Shown: piece by piece, positions 63,084 to 64,000 of the stretch
Position numbering within the stretch: the stretch's first letter is position 1
Layout: every line of letters begins with the position of its first letter
From: Dimorphilus gyrociliatus
Taxonomy: Eukaryota; Annelida; Polychaeta; Dinophilidae
Direction: 5' to 3'
Length of the DNA stretch: 64,000 nt
Assembly: GCA_904063045.1 (NCBI GenBank)
Contig: CAJFCJ010000054.1
Span: 1 to 64,000, forward strand
Translations under genes and position numbers: made by a program
The notes under the pieces: generated by a model
Seen by the model: the letters and a program-made list of their open reading frames with translations, nothing else
Databases searched by the model: none
Told to the model about the DNA's origin: nothing

Positions 63084-63458
63084 AACAAACCCTTTACAAA
63101 CCCAAGCCCAATCTTAAAAGTAAATATAAGAATGAAAATATAAGTAGGTTTTTTCTAGTTTCGTTCTTCTATTTAATCTAGACAACTTGGATTGAAAAAG
63201 TTACTGTTTACAAAGAAACCATTTACAAACGCAACGTAAGAATGAAAGTATAAGTAGCTATTTTCTAGTTTCGTTTTTCTATTTAATCTAGACAACTTGG
63301 ATAAGACTGAAAGCACATAGGCGCTTCTTTTCACTTAGCAAATAAACACAATTTGTTGTCAATGGTTGGCTTTTTTTATTTAGGCCATTCATAGCTTTTT
63401 CTTTCACATGTTTTCACAGGGAAAAGAGAAAGCAAAAAGCTAGCAGAGAAAAAAAACC
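63084..63458. repeat. 5' flank of NLR 2, arm of inverted duplication
   Basis: Inverted match of 43214-43481. It contains an extra tandem duplication: 63122-63188 and 63235-63302 are near copies (TTTTCTAGTTTCGTT, TCTATTTAATCTAGACAACT), with about 50 bp between them. Confidence 0.88.
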
Positions 63459-64000
63459 ATGGATGCTGTTAGAAGACTACTATTGACCAAACATGAAACA
63501 AAGTTGCAAAAATTACTTGATAATAAAAACAATTTTTTTTTCGCTACCGACTTTCTTGTACAGGAAGGCGTCTACAACTGTGAACAAGGTCAAGACAATA
63601 AGCAGAGCTATGAAGAAAGCAATGACAAAGCAAATATAATAGATGCAACTATTAATGATATTTTCAACAATGAATTCTCCCTGACGGGACTGTTCAGTGA
63701 AATGGACAATAAACAATCACAACAGTTGGCTCAAAACTTTACCGACGAAAAGAAAGTTGAAGTTTGGGAAAATTTGATAAAACTTGTCAAAATGAGGCGA
63801 AAAGAAGAACTTTCAAATGTTCCAATCCTTCCATTGAGACAAAATAATAGACAAAAATTAGATAGTTTTAGAGTTCCATTAAAACTGTCACAGACTAAGG
63901 AAAATGTTGAAAATGAAGAAACAACAGTTGAACTTGAGGAAGAAGAGGTTTTTCAAGAAATATTTGAAAAAAAAATAAAAGAAAAGAAATGGATATTTGT
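63459..64000 (+). CDS. second tandem-NACHT NLR gene, 5' part (runs off the window)
   Basis: The ATG at 63459 starts a frame that is open to the edge (about 180 codons) and aligns base for base with residues 1-181 of the gene on the minus strand at 43213. It covers the CARD-like domain and reaches the strand just before the Walker A motif. Two bases differ, and both change an amino acid (Ile38 to Val and Lys59 to Asn). The rest is beyond the window. Confidence 0.92.
   Translation, partial: MDAVRRLLLTKHETKLQKLLDNKNNFFFATDFLVQEGVYNCEQGQDNKQSYEESNDKANIIDATINDIFNNEFSLTGLFSEMDNKQSQQLAQNFTDEKKVEVWENLIKLVKMRRKEELSNVPILPLRQNNRQKLDSFRVPLKLSQTKENVENEETTVELEEEEVFQEIFEKKIKEKKWIF

Noticed and set aside
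1-64000. CRISPR array, tRNA or rRNA genes
   Set aside because: The tandem arrays present are MULE ends and microsatellites, with no spacer-repeat periodicity. No tRNA cloverleaf with matching A and B boxes and no rRNA core sequence was recognised on reading; a tRNAscan run would settle it.

Overview
The window is AT-rich DNA from an invertebrate animal. Genes have short GT-AG introns (about 50-100 bp), there are no bacterial operon signals, and the proteins are animal types: rhodopsin-like and LGR-like receptors, CUB, PAN/apple, F5/8-C and fucolectin-like modules, a nose-resistant-to-fluoxetine acyltransferase, PLAC8, and NACHT-LRR proteins. The transposons (Tc1/mariner, FLYWCH-type Mutator-like elements, Ty3/gypsy and BEL/Pao-like relics, MITEs) fit an animal too. 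I cannot place the phylum from sequence alone.

Layout. 1-8.4 kb: a Tc1-type MITE, a BEL/Pao-like integrase relic, a short secreted discoidin gene and a broken LGR-type receptor split by LTR sequence. 8.4-27.8 kb: a transposon graveyard with five Mutator-like (MULE) copies, one with an apparently intact five-exon transposase (18.6-21.4 kb), a nearly complete Tc1/mariner element, LTR and gag fragments, a RING-finger last exon, and two relics of LRR arrays of the NLR type. 28.3-33.4 kb: a small secreted cationic Cys-rich peptide gene, a fragment of another secreted protein, and a complete eight-exon acyltransferase-3 gene. 35.7-43.2 kb (minus): one uninterrupted 2,486-codon ORF encoding a CARD-like domain, NACHT, a long LRR array, a charged repeat segment, a second NACHT-like NTPase and terminal LRRs. 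44.5-57.5 kb: a secreted multi-CUB gene, a PLAC8 gene (minus), more TE relics, and a secreted EB/EGF-PAN-fucolectin gene. 57.5-64 kb: repeats, a secreted lamin-tail-domain gene, an orphan 7TM receptor, and at the right edge the start of a second NLR gene almost identical to the first but in opposite orientation.

The most notable content is the NLR pair. Two copies of a tandem-NACHT immune-receptor-like gene lie head to head about 20 kb apart and differ at 2 of the 542 coding bases visible, both changing an amino acid. Two decayed LRR arrays elsewhere suggest this family expands and dies locally. The surrounding secreted and receptor genes (FTP lectin, CUB, cationic peptide, RING) would suit a host-defence neighbourhood, but that is inference. 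The second notable point is a MITE family carrying internal TTAGGG runs with 9-bp target duplications, which ties it to the Mutator superfamily.
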